Shown here piece after piece: positions 13,406-25,357 of a stretch of DNA of 64,000 nt (positions within the stretch are counted from its first letter, which is position 1; each line of letters opens with the position of its first letter). This DNA comes from Monomorium pharaonis (taxonomy: Eukaryota; Arthropoda; Insecta; Hymenoptera; Formicidae). A program made the position numbers and the translations under genes. The notes under the pieces are model-generated. The model was given only the letters and a program-made list of their open reading frames with translations, did no database searches and was not told the DNA's origin. The stretch covers positions 19,573,116 through 19,637,115 of the forward strand of contig NC_050474.1 of assembly GCF_013373865.1 (NCBI RefSeq), read 5' to 3'.

Positions 13406-13690
13406 CCATCTATCAGTGGCACGTCCCTTAGAATTCTGCGAGCTGCCGCGAGGCGATCTCCTGCGTGGGCCGCGAGCAAGATCCTCGTCAGTAGCTGACC
13501 AAGGACCATCACGCCCACCACCATCCTCATCCTCCTCCTCGCTGGACCCGCAGCGTGTCCTTACTAATGTCCTCATGCCATCACCGTTAACCCACCGGCT
13601 CACCCGCAGCACTTTCTTCAACCGGGTTGCAGGATCGCCGGGATGTAACAGGATCGTGGATCCTCCGTCTCGAATTGCGCGTCTCTCTAA
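13406..13690 (-). CDS. Candidate internal exon, acidic-basic protein
   Basis: Not recognised. The minus frame is open from just after TAA (13693-13691) to the donor AGATGG|GTAAGT at 13406/13405, ending in phase 0. The C-terminal two thirds read like real protein: an acidic run SSEEEDEDGGG, then DGPWSATDEDLARG, then basic PRRRSPRGSS and a final TDRW. Codon third positions are mixed, unlike chance frames nearby. The 5' boundary is unclear: AGs at 13688-13687 and further inside could act as acceptors, but none has a strong pyrimidine tract. If real, it is one exon of a long-intron gene running to lower coordinates. The low-complexity GAG/GAT run is the main reason for doubt. Confidence 0.35.
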
Positions 13691-16600
13691 TTAACTTCCC
13701 CGAAAGGATCACTTAGCGCGGTCATATTCTTAATCGATAATTATAAGACGCGTTCCCACGACAAAGATTGATCTTAACTTCTGGATTTATCGAGGATTCT
13801 CTCTCCCAAGCTCGCTGACTACTTCGTAAGATCTTAACAGCAAGAATTCGGGAGGGATTCGATAATGTTTTTCATTGATAAGATCGGCCGGGGCCACGCA
13901 CTTGATTTTATCATCGCACACGTGGCAACGCTCCCTCTCCTCTCTTCCCTCCGGGATAACAGAGTTCAAGGATCAGTGCTCGCCTTCCTCTTCAACTGGC
14001 TCCTCTTATCTTCGGCGCATTCGTCTTCACACATCCTCGAGCCCAACCCAATTTCTCACGTCCAGCGGGCCTTGAAGGTCCCACCTTTTCCACTGTCGCG
14101 ATAGCTACTATTGGTCCTCCCTGCCTTCGTTCCAGCCAACCTTTTAGATTAACCTTCCGGCTCTCTCATCGTCGACGCAGCTACTCCGCGCTTCTTGTTC
14201 CTCTCGTCTTTCTTGTCCTTCGAGTGAAATGCTCTCTTTGTCCGACTGCGTGCCACTCGCTTCTACCACTTAATATCTCCGTGCCGCAAAGCCAACCGTT
14301 CTTAATGCGGTCGCCGGTCTTTGAGCACAGCGTCGCAACACGTTTCAACCGGTTTATTCAACTCGTGCCGTCTTTCTGAAATTCTTTCGTTCGCTTTTTC
14401 AGAATTAATCTTCCGAAACGCGTTCTCTGTTGAAGCGCCGCCGTTTGTCCCTGCTGCTGTCGCTCGCTCAAAGGTCTGCAGGTTTGTTTGTTTTTTTTTT
14501 TGCCGGCTTCACCCCGGACCGATGAAGAAATCAATTACTCGACGAGCTTCCTCTTCGATCGAACTTAATTCTTAATCGCTCGCAAAAAAATGCACTTCTT
14601 TTCTCACATCGACCTCACCTGCTGCAAATTCTCCGAAGGCTAAGATGACTTTCGAAGCTCCGAGTCGCCTCAGGGATTTGCTCGCTCGATAGTTTGATCA
14701 AGGAGACAGGCTTTCAGAGGTTTCTCTGTCCGACCTTGCGTCCTCTTTCTATCCGCTCTTAAGGATTGAAGGCCTCCCCCTCTCTTCTTTTCTCTTATCG
14801 AGCAGGGCCCTTATCGACTTCTTCGTCGGCGCTCGAGAGACGTAGAGCCGGTCGGTAATCGAAGACACGTCGCCCACCTTTCACAATCCTCCACCGGTGT
14901 AAAGTGCCGCTGGTTGAAACCACTTAAGCTTTGGTTATCGATGTCGATGGTCTTTAATTTACGCCGGCACCCTCCTCCCCCCGGGCTCGTACTCAACGCT
15001 ACACTTTGATCGAGCTATCCGCAACGGGTGTATTTAAGGAAATTGAATTCCAGTTAGCCGAGAAGCTCTGTTAGTAATTAAGGCATCTCGAATGTCGAAT
15101 CTTCTCGCCGTCTTTTACCGTTTCTCTTGCCTCCCTAGCTCTCGCGTTCTACTCGCGCGGCGCTCCCGTGCCACCTGCAGCTGAGACTTTCACAGGATCG
15201 GCACCTTCCTCCTCGGGGGTGCCTCGCGCTCGTCGGAGGACGGTCCCACAGGCGGTCTCCGCTCGTTACGTTACGTCTCGAAGAGATTAATTAGAGCGAC
15301 GAGAGCGCAGACGTCGTACTACCCGAGCGCGAAGACCTCTCCTTCTTTACACTCCCGCGGTCGGGGATCAGTGTCCCGGCATGTTTTCTGATACGCGATC
15401 CATCTTCCGGTATTCTCGTGCGACGCACGGTTCTCTTTCTCTCTTTCTCTCTCTATCTCGCTTTCGAAGAGTCGATTCCCTCGCCTCGTCGTTGTCATTA
15501 AATCACTTGGATCGGCGACGGCGTTTCATAATCGCGCGGCTAATGTCACTGTCACACAACGTGGCTCGTAAATCCGTCGCGATTAGTTCGGCACTCGATT
15601 AAGTTCCGCGATTAATTACGCACTTTGGAAACGCGCCGGGATAGATCTCACGATGGCGCCGCGGCCAGCGGCTTCGACGTCACTCGGAAATGGATCGCCT
15701 TGCTCCTCGCGGCCCGGATATTTTCTAACTTCCGCTGACCTGTAAGAGGGTAGATTTTTCTAACTCGCGGCTCTCGCGAAGAATTATCGCGTGGAGGAAA
15801 ATCTTCGACGACGGGAATATTCTAGGTCGGCGAATTCGTAGTTGCGAGCGGTGGTTGAATTTAAATTACCGGGAAGTTGTTTTTTTTTTTTTTTTTGCAA
15901 TGCACGTATATTCGTTGTGTCGTGTTTTTTTTGAGAAACTACAAACTCGATCGAATTGCATTTTAAAATTTGTACGCCAACGTCGTCGCGACTGGACCGA
16001 TAGCGTGCAGGTCGTAATAAAAAATTAACATTCGCATTAACAATTTGTATCTGCGAACGCGAATGTGTCCGTGTATCGAAATTAACGCCACTCCCGGGCA
16101 GAATTTTCGGTCTATCTCTCTAGTAATAATATAATTATCTCCTCCATTAATGTCTTACTCTCGTCAAAATTAATAGAGACCAGATTGGTTGGCATCGCGT
16201 CGGATTACGGAAAGGCGATCAAGTCGGCGTGCACCAGGCATCAGATATAATTGATGACTATAATCCGTTCGTCACTGTTATTCCCGCGGGCATTATACCG
16301 TCGCAACATTTCGCGTTACCGGGGGAGGGGGGGGGGGAACGTCACGACTATAATTCCCCGATAATCATCTCCAAAACCCGTCCCTTCTTTTTTTTGGCAT
16401 ACGTAATCTCATTGTGGCCGTCACGCTGGACGCGTAATCTTCTTAACGCGGGCGCGGTACAGTATTATAATTTGGCAGCTTATGGGAGGATCGGCGCGGG
16501 GCGCAACGCGCGACGGCTCGTAGCAACGAGACCGTAAATGTCGATTGCGACTAATGAGTTGGCTTGTTCATAATTATCGGGCAGACGCACCCGGTTATCG

Positions 16601-18816
16601 CCGTGTTAACACGGTATTTATCCGCCGGTGATTAATTAATGCTAATGGCATTAACGACGTCGCCGTCTTTGCCGCGGTTCTTTGCCGCGCGCGTTTGCGT
16701 ATGTGCTCTTTAATACGACCGGTATTGCCGATATTCCGCGTTCGTTTTCCGCTCGAAGGAGATTCTGAGATAGCCGTTCGCACGACGCGTACGTTTCCAA
16801 AGCTCGGGTGCTAACGATCGATTCGAGAATTCATTTGACGAGCGTCTCCCGTATCAATCATTCATACCTGTGTCCTGTCGATTAATTCAATAACGTTTTT
16901 TTAATATATAGAAAAAATACGGCAGGTTTGGACGTGCAGCATCGTGAAAAAAAAGTTCGGAACAATTTTACATATTATTTATATAGAGCGGATATGTTTA
17001 TCTAACATCTGCCGTTGTTTGTCTATTCGAGTTTAATAATGAAAAAACTGATGTCACATACAGAGAAGCGCAACGAAATTTCGCGTTTTCCATCGTCGCG
17101 AATGCAGGTCACACCGGTGATTCGAACCTCGTCTCCTTTTTTTTGCAGCTCGTCGTTCGAGCGTTTTTTTTTTCTTTTTTCGTTCGACGGCGTTAATTGA
17201 CGCGAGGAAACTTCTCGTCGACGCCGTGAGTTTAATATTCGAAGACGCGCGCGCGAACGTTCGTATTTTAGCGCGACGCGGAAAAGTGACAAGTTAATTT
17301 AACGACCGGCGAGACGTACAACTATCGCAGATACCGGTAGACTTTTTCGCGAAAGCGGAGACGAACACGCGAATCGACACGCGGATGCATCTGACAGTTG
17401 CGTTTCTTCGGTAGACATTTCGATCGTTTCTTTCAACAAGGTGTCGTCGAATCGCCGTGAAGTCGCTGGAATTGCCTTCGACGAAACTTGGGCGCCCGCA
17501 AAGGCAAGTTACACCAGCTGCTTGTACGCGAAATACGCAAGCGGGGGGGGGGAGGGGTCAAACGCGAATGATTATCGTCATTCGGTTGACGTGCAAACGG
17601 TCGCGCGTTTCTTCCGCCGGGATTATTCTGCCGCACCACAATCTTCCCTGTCAACTTACATCCCGCAAGATACTTGCGGATATTCCGAAATTTTTTATCA
17701 CGATTTCTTTTTACGCGCAACACCCTGCGACGAAGGGTGCTTGATTTAAATAAACGCGAACCTCCGCGAGATCTTATCGCGGGCGTATCTCCGTCCGCCT
17801 CTGCGCACCTACAAAAATTCGACGGTCGTCGTCGTCGTTGTACCGCGGGACGGTTCACGTCTCGTAAAAGTCACCCGCGCGCGGATGCTGGGCGCGTCTG
17901 TTCCGCTCATAAAAAGTCACAGAAGTGCCTGCCGATATAAGATCCTCCACGCGATCTCTCCTCGCGCGACCGGCCGCGGGGGAAAAACTTTTTCCGGTAT
18001 AAGTTTCGTTCCTTACGGGAGAGCGAGATTACGAGATCCTGTTTACGGGATCCGGCTCCGGCGGGATCCGAAGTACGCCCTCGGAATTTCGTACGTGATC
18101 CTCTAACCTCACGCTCTCCTCTCCGACGTGCGGTGCGCCAGGGTCGGCGCAATCACGACCGGATGTACCGATGAAGAAGGGGTGGGTTCCGTCGGGTGGG
18201 TGCGTCGCGACGCGGACGACGGCGCGGATCGTGCCGTTGCTCGCGGTCCGGAGTTGAAGACCCGACTGGATGGAAACGCACGCAGGAACTCCGACGTACA
18301 CGGAGGGCGCAGGCGCCGTCCCTCCGCGATCTTCTTCCGTTACACGGTGGCTGCCCCGCGACGCCCCGCGCCGCGACGCGCATCCCCCGTCGCGACGATG
18401 CCGCTGGTACCTTTCAAAGTGTCGCTACCCCTCTTTGACGTCGCGTCTCGATCTTAGGCCGAGCACGCGCCACCTTCTTTCTTCCGCTATCTTTGCCGAA
18501 TCCTTCCCCCCCCCCTCCTCCCCCCTTCGCGCGAGGGGTGCATACGTGCGCTCCGACACGGTACATATGTGTCACAAAGATTGTACACACGGTTTACCGA
18601 ATCGGATAAGCCCCGCGCGTGCTTAAACTCGCGCTGCCACCCCCGGCGCGTGTCCAGGTTTCACCTCGGATATTTATGATACTATTACCCTCCGCGCGGT
18701 AGAGCGGCGCTTCATTCGTTATCGCTGCACTCTCTCGCGGAACAGATCAGCGTATTTTCAGCGGGGATACGTGTACACGCTTAAAGCCAGCTTTCTTACC
18801 GATTCCAATTCCTATA

Positions 18817-19290
18817 CAGCAAAATATATATATCTGAGATGTAATAAGATACTTTTGTGCTTACAGTTTTTAATTAATTTTAAGATATCTTATATCCAGA
18901 TGCTTATAGAATCCTTGCGAGACGCCATTACTTTATTTCACGTCTGTGAAAAGGTATCTCTGCAGCATTTGCATGTAATATCGTCGGTATTGGCAGTTAA
19001 ACTTTTTATTTTACTTAACTTTGCTTCATATTTATCTTGAGATATATATTGTAATCATTAACATAATTTATGCAACACATATTTTAAGATAAACTTTAGA
19101 CTATCTTAAATATAAGAATTAAGAATAAGAGAATTTAATAAAAATCAAATATCGCATTTGAGATAAAATTATTATGACTTTTTAGTACTTTGGAGATATC
19201 TCAGAAACATTCTTAAGATATTTCGACAGTGCTATGCAATATTCTGACAATATGGATATTTTCAGGATATCTCTGTGATATATTTTGCTG
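18817..19290. mobile_element. 474-bp TIR element with TA target duplication
   Basis: Ends read CAGCAAAATATAT inward on both sides, a perfect 13-bp inverted repeat, flanked by TA (18815-18816, 19291-19292). The interior is AT-rich with recurring GATATCT motifs and no transposase frame. The TA duplication and CAG start point to a Tc1/mariner-type MITE. Confidence 0.7.
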
Positions 19291-20714
19291 TATTCTATCT
19301 CGGGGAGATTAACATTGTGCTTCAGCAAAGTGCATTACAAACGTTTTATTTATCGATCAAATTTTCGTGAGAGGTGAATTAGTGAAGTTTTCTCGATTAC
19401 TCGGAACTGTCCGAAGTGAAATTTCTTCCCTTCGCGCGAACGCGTCAAGCTTCCGGTCGTATACAAGTTTTACAAGCGGACTTACTCGTTATACTCGCGT
19501 AAAATAGCGAGAGAAAAAAGGGAGGATATCCTTTACGCTCGGGTTACAGCTTGGTCCTCCTTCCTCGGCCGGAATTACCCGGCACTCCCGAAGATGCGTC
19601 CGTAGCCTCGCAATTTTTATATCGACCCGTCGCTGCCAAACGACGAGAACTTTTACTCGCGCTCGGCGCGGTGCGCGGCTGGATGCGGGGCGCCTCTAAT
19701 TAAACACGGGAGAGGAGTACATCCGTTAAGTTACGGCGCGTTTTTATTTCCGGCGCGCGCGCGCGTTGCTGGTATCGCGGGCTGCATTCGTCGGCTACGC
19801 GAATTCAGTCTCTAAGTTTCCCCTCGGACAGCGCGCGCCGGGAATTATTACTCGGGAAGTTCTTCGCGAGGTGAAGTTGTCAGGTACCTGCGTCATTGTT
19901 ATGTATCGTGCGGCAACTTTATATCGTATCTCACTTCGACTTCCGACGTATCGCGATGTAACGCTGTCTCGTTGATGGTCGCTGTTTCCCCGGGAGCACG
20001 GAGAAGAGTGGCTGCGTGCAGTTTTATCTTTTATATTTCGATGGAAACGCGCGCGCGCGCGCGTGTCTTTCTTTCACGAAGGGAATATCTTCTTCGACGG
20101 TTTCGTATTTGTATCTTATTTCGTCTCGAGGACCACCGAGTCTTTACCAAAGGATACGCCGGGTTCCTGTCTCGTAGATACAAGACCATTGCTTCGGTTA
20201 CAAGATTCCGATCCCCTTTTGCCTTTCCTTCCGCGTGCCAACCCCCGTATTTCAGGCCGCGATATCTATGTTAGCCGCAGATTGGCCTTGAGAATAAAAT
20301 GTCCGCGAAGAAGAAGAAGAAGAACAGAGGGAACAGCAATAGGAGGATTCTGCATTAACGTCTCCGTGGGGGGAAGAGCGCGTGCGGGCTACAATTTCGT
20401 AAATTACTTTACGCCGTTGCGCGAGCTTTTGTATAGATAATAACGGAGCGAGGGAAAATTTTTGCGGCAGAGACGGAAAATATGTCGAGAAATAATTTCA
20501 CATATTTGTCTCTCTTTCTCCCACGCGGGAAGGAAAGACTGGACGGAATTATTGTTATATTTAATTAGCTCCATGGGAGATACGAGAAAGCGCTAAGGCT
20601 GCTAAGTGCAGCCTTGACGCTGCAGATGATTTAATATTCTGTTGACTCTTGTAAAGGTAGAATTAACGGAAAAGGACTCGAGTCGTGTTAGATAGTCATG
20701 ACACGTCAATCGTT

Positions 20715-20747
<33 letters not shown>
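20715..20747. repeat. (GA)n array
   Basis: GA dinucleotides with one A interruption. Confidence 0.9.
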
Positions 20748-20748
<1 letters not shown>

Positions 20749-20884
20749 CGTTGAAGAGAATTTTTCAAGTTCCAATCGGGAGATTATGCGGATGACCAGT
20801 CGAAAATCCGTAAAACGAACCGAAGTGTTTGCAGAGGACGGATCTAATTTCGCGTGTATCACCATGATAAACGGATCTCCATCT

Positions 20885-20917
<33 letters not shown>

Positions 20918-20918
20918 T
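20885..20918. repeat. (GA)n array
   Basis: GA dinucleotides with one AA interruption, 140 bp from the previous array. Confidence 0.9.
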
Positions 20919-22462
20919 GATGGGAACTCTATTCGTTCCTCCGAGCCATCTCTATCGAGTTATCCTTTCGTTAGCTCGGCCTAATCTCCCTCTTCTCGGT
21001 TGCCTCTCGCCACGCTCTCGTTCGTCTCTCACTGGCCCAATGCAAATTTCGAAAAGCCTTCGGCTCTGGCCATAAATCAGGTTAACGTTATCCAGGTTCG
21101 CCCGTCGGCTAACCGGAGTCGTGCGCGCTCTATGTGCACGTCACATAGAACAGGCGCCGTCATCACGATCTCACGTTGGCTTGGCCTCTTTTCCGCTCGA
21201 GTCCATCACGATTGCGGTCATCGCGATTATGATAACGATAATAGGATGGAATGGTCGCCCACGGCGTTTTGATGTCCCGTCACTGTAGTTGAAACTATTA
21301 ATTGTTATTGTGATTATAGCATCTCGATTATTATCAATCCGATATCTTGACAAAAAAAAAAATACAGAACGGATATGTTTGAAGATGTTTGCGGATATGT
21401 TTGCTTTTTGATTGTATTAAACTGCAGTTCCATTAATAAGTATCTTTTGCAAAAAAAAAAGCGAAAATGCATGGAATACGAAACCTCGTGCTTAGTTAAC
21501 ATAATTTAAAAAGATTTGCTCGTCAGAGTTGCTCGATAGTAAGAGAAACGTAACGTACGCTTCCACTCGTCAGTTTAATATTATAGCAGAGGTTTTATTT
21601 GGACTTAGAATACAAGAATTATTTCCGGTCCCGTTTCCTCATAATTTTCGACTCGATTGGCGTCAGCCGGCTAACCCGATATTCGACGCACAAAGTCAGA
21701 AGCAGCCTCGGCGCGGAGCACAACTGCCCGGCGACACTCGATTATTGGGAAGAAATAGCGTGAAAAGAATAGATAAAGGACGCCAAGGAATATAATACAA
21801 CCGGCAAGAAATTCCGCCTGGCACGAAGTATCTCTAGCTGGCTTTCGATCGACGCTGCGCCGTGTGAGACTTACATATACACACAACGGTGGGGGCGTTA
21901 TCGGATCGAATTCAATTTTGGCGTAGAATAAAAACGACGACGAATGTAGGAATATCGGGTCACGGGTAAGCAAGGGGCTCGCGAAGAGACACAAGTGGTA
22001 AATTCTGCAGGTGCAATGGATACCGCGAGGAGTTTGCTTTCTTTCATCAAAGAGGCGTTTCGAACTATCGAATTGTCACTCATTTGTCTTTGACGAAGGG
22101 CTCGCGCGAAAATTTTTACTTGAAAACTTAATAAAAAGAACTAATCGAAACATTGAACGTCGCGCAACATAGATAACGGATATTAATTGAGATGCTCGGC
22201 GCGGCGGTATTTGTAGCCGTGAATGCGGAAAAATGAACTGGCTTTCTGGCAAAGCTTCTTACATCAAAATCTATGAGTAGAATAATAGCATAAGCTGTCT
22301 TCCTACCGTTTTCTCGATAAATCTTCTTCGTCTCTAAAAATTGAAAATTTTGACCAAAAAAAAAAAAAAAACGTATCGCGTTGTTTAAGCGTCATAAATT
22401 TTATTAGTTTGGTTAGACGAGTTAAAAGAGTTATATGAATTTTATTTATCTTAAAATCTCTC

Positions 22463-22466
<4 letters not shown>

Positions 22467-22515
<49 letters not shown>
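22467..22515. repeat. (CT)n array
   Basis: About 24 uninterrupted CT units. Confidence 0.9.
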
Positions 22516-22518
<3 letters not shown>

Positions 22519-23437
22519 ACAAACATTACGCCTCGGCTCTTCGCACAGGAATTATTTTGTGATTACAGGAATTGTATTGTGACAATAATTATAGCAAGAA
22601 AATGGTACTTTCTAACGCACGATCGAGACGTAAGGTACCATTATAAGCTGCCGTCCATTATGCCGGAATAACTGCTCGCGATAGCAGGCGACACTCGATT
22701 ATTGAGAGAAATAGCGTGAGAAATATGAATAAAGCCGGGCATATATTGCACGACCTGTACGGCATTGTGCAGCGATTCGCATGGTACTACCGGCGTATCT
22801 TCGAGTATTCGATTGTAATTAGAATTTATTGCGACAGAACGGACGGCGCCAATACACAAAAGATGCTTTGCATTGCCAGTTGAGAGAGATCGGGAGGGGG
22901 GGGGGAGAGGCCACGAAATCGTGCAATTTATTGTAAAAAATAAAAACGAAAACGTATTAGTGAATTTATTCGCCTCGATGGTAAATTTTCTGTCTCTTTG
23001 ATCACGCTATCGATACAGCGTAACAATTTGTAACGACGACAATTTACTTTTTCCATTTTTTTTTTTTTACGTCGATCAACGGTATTGAAAATTATTCAAT
23101 TTTCGCGTGAAAACCCAGTATTTTCACACACAGGTGGGCGCGGGAATGGAAAGAGCACCGCCTGCCCCGCCGTCATTAAAATACGCGACGATGAATCGAA
23201 ATTCCCTCTCCCACCTGCCCCCGACAGGGATATTTTCACGGCTCATAATATACGGCTACAGCGCCGGGCTATCTCTTCAAATTGCGTCCACGCCCAAAGT
23301 GGCGATCTCGGCGTAATAACGACATTGGCCGGGCGTTACGCGATACCTACCATTAGCCTCATCGACCGAATATCGATTGACCCGCGCACTGTGCGCGGCC
23401 AGAAGTGAGTATTCGATGAATTCCGGAGGGGATGGAG

Positions 23438-23440
<3 letters not shown>

Positions 23441-23508
<68 letters not shown>
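23441..23508. repeat. (AG)34 array
   Basis: 68 bases of uninterrupted AG, the longest pure dinucleotide array in the window. A mirror-symmetric purine tract of this length can form triplex DNA and carries many GAGA-factor sites. Confidence 0.95.
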
Positions 23509-23511
<3 letters not shown>

Positions 23512-23983
23512 CGAGAAAACGATTGTAGTCGGGAATACAAGATGCCGATGATTTTTCATGTCGTCCCGCGCGCGTGAATTATTCATCGGTTGTGATAGGC
23601 ATAAGAAGAGTCGCGAGCTCGGGATGAAAATGTTCCTCGGGATGTGAGCACAGCGCGAACGTAGCTCCCGAATCGTACACTTTAAGACAGCTTTGCGATG
23701 TCGTCGCGGCGGTCCGCCTCGCGTCTCACGTCGTTAACCCCGCGTCGTGCGTAACGCGGTAAGAGATATTTTTTTAATGGATATTCCCGGTAATGCAGTT
23801 AGTGTCATAACTGACAACTCTGTTTTGGCCTTTTAATGAGGAAAGGATTTAAAAATAAGATTGATGCACTTTCGGAACTGCGACAGTGCCGACAATTAAG
23901 AGAGGCAAAGGGATTATGTTGGTCGCGTAGATTGCGCTTGTAGCTCAATATACGCTGTCGAGTATTGCAATAAACTTAGTCTA

Positions 23984-24118
23984 AGAGAGAGAGAGAGGGG
24001 GAGAGACAGGGAGAGACAGGGAGAGACCGGGAGAGACAAGGAGAGACAAGGAGAGACAAGGAGTGACAGGGAGAGACAGGGAGAGAGGGAGAGACAGGGA
24101 AAGACCGGGAGAGCCGAA
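23984..24118. repeat. 10-bp minisatellite GAGAGACAGG
   Basis: After a short GA run, eight exact-length 10-bp units (24001-24080) of GAGAGA-C-[A/C][A/G]G, then degenerate units to about 24118. Variants AGG, CGG and AAG occur in blocks, suggesting expansion by unequal exchange. The period is close to one helical turn. Confidence 0.9.
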
Positions 24119-25039
24119 ATTATACATAAGGCTCCGATTGTCTCACTCAACTGATCTACGGAGAGCGAAGGTACTTTGTAGAAAATATTCTCTCTCTACG
24201 AGCACGATTTATAAATTATTATACCGTCTGCTTTCGTTCCGCAGTGATTTCGTTTCGCCGTTTTATCACCGGGAGCCTTGGGATACAGCCGTTGGAAAAG
24301 TCGTTTGTTCGGGCGCGATTCATCTATCTGCGGGAGCTGCACCCGCTGCCGCCGCCGCAGCCGCGAGACGGAAGGCGAAAGACGGCGTAGCGGCGTTTAT
24401 TTCCGCGCATAACGCAAACCCTTCTCGTATAGAGACGCGAGCGGACCATTGCAGGTGGCAGATTGCGTCGCTGCGGAGTCGACGTGTCGCACCTATGAGA
24501 AATTACCTAGTGGCATGCGGCGCGGTTCTCAAGCACCTGTCTAACGACGCATTTCCATATACACGCGCGCGTAGCCCTGGCCCTACACACGAGGCTTCCC
24601 TTGTGCATAACTCCCGTGCCCATGTACACAAGTCGATGTCTGCCCCGCAAACATGCTCGTGACAGCACCGTGAACCCGAAACAAGATCCTTCTTGAGTCT
24701 AACGGCTTAAGTGCGGCACCTGCCGCGCGCGCGCGCGCTGGCGCCGCAGGCTTGTGTGAATGCACCTTTACCTGCTCCAAGCCTGCGAAGCAGGGCGGTC
24801 GGTGGTAGATGGGGATGAGGGCAAAGGAGAGCCCGGTGAGAGACGAGAATGGAACCGTCTGCGATTCGGGGGTCTACTACTACGATCGATTATCGATAAA
24901 TGCCTCGTGGAATGCTCCCGATGGTCTTGATTGTTAGACGCGGCCTCTTCAGCGCCGATTAACGGCCTGGCACTGTCGTAACCATCTTCGGCGCGAAGAT
25001 AGATGCATCTTGGAAATCGTAATAAATGGCGCGAGCAAT

Positions 25040-25068
25040 CTCTCTCTCTCTCTCTCTCTCTTTTTCTC
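25040..25068. repeat. (CT)n array
   Basis: CT dinucleotides followed by a short T/C run. Confidence 0.85.
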
Positions 25069-25321
25069 TTGATATTTATTGCGAGTTGCCATGTAATCAG
25101 GTTAATAAAAGCGCAAGCCTCGTTACGTTTATCACCGCGAATGATTACTTTATCACTTCAAGTGGCCCTTTGCGTTTTCGAGTGATTCACTTAATGCAAC
25201 AATTTGCGCTGCATTCAACTTTGAATATGCAGTAAAGGTAAATGACGTATTTTAAGCATGTGAAATTTAATTCACACGCTTATGTTATCCTAACACTTAA
25301 ATTTTATCTCGGCAATTCGTC

Positions 25322-25326
<5 letters not shown>

Positions 25327-25354
<28 letters not shown>
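25327..25354. repeat. (GA)n array
   Basis: About 14 GA units. Confidence 0.9.

Positions 25355-25357
<3 letters not shown>

Larger units (their letters stand above)
12300..18816. other. CpG-rich intergenic region
   Basis: Apart from the candidate exon at 13406-13690, no supported gene. It carries CT-rich runs (15431-15459), a G-run (16320-16337), a T-run near 15880 and a GC-rich block at 17.4-18.7 kb where long overlapping frames on both strands reflect low stop frequency. Confidence 0.5.

Noticed and set aside
14925..14950. CTTTGGTTATCGATG, part-like miR-9
   Set aside because: It departs from the miR-9 sequence after the seed region, and no matching hairpin arm is nearby.
17110..17140. GGTGATTCGAACCTC, like a tRNA T-arm
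   Set aside because: No acceptor stem, D-arm or anticodon arm can be fitted upstream.
17433..18626. Stack of overlapping 80-140-residue frames on both strands
   Set aside because: High GC lowers stop frequency. No frame has coherent composition or clean splice sites.
23984..24118. Regular repeats considered as a CRISPR array
   Set aside because: Units are 10 bp with no spacers, in a eukaryotic genome. It is a minisatellite.
24063..24662. 199-residue plus-strand frame
   Set aside because: Begins inside the GA minisatellite and continues through low-stop CpG-rich DNA. No domain or splice support.
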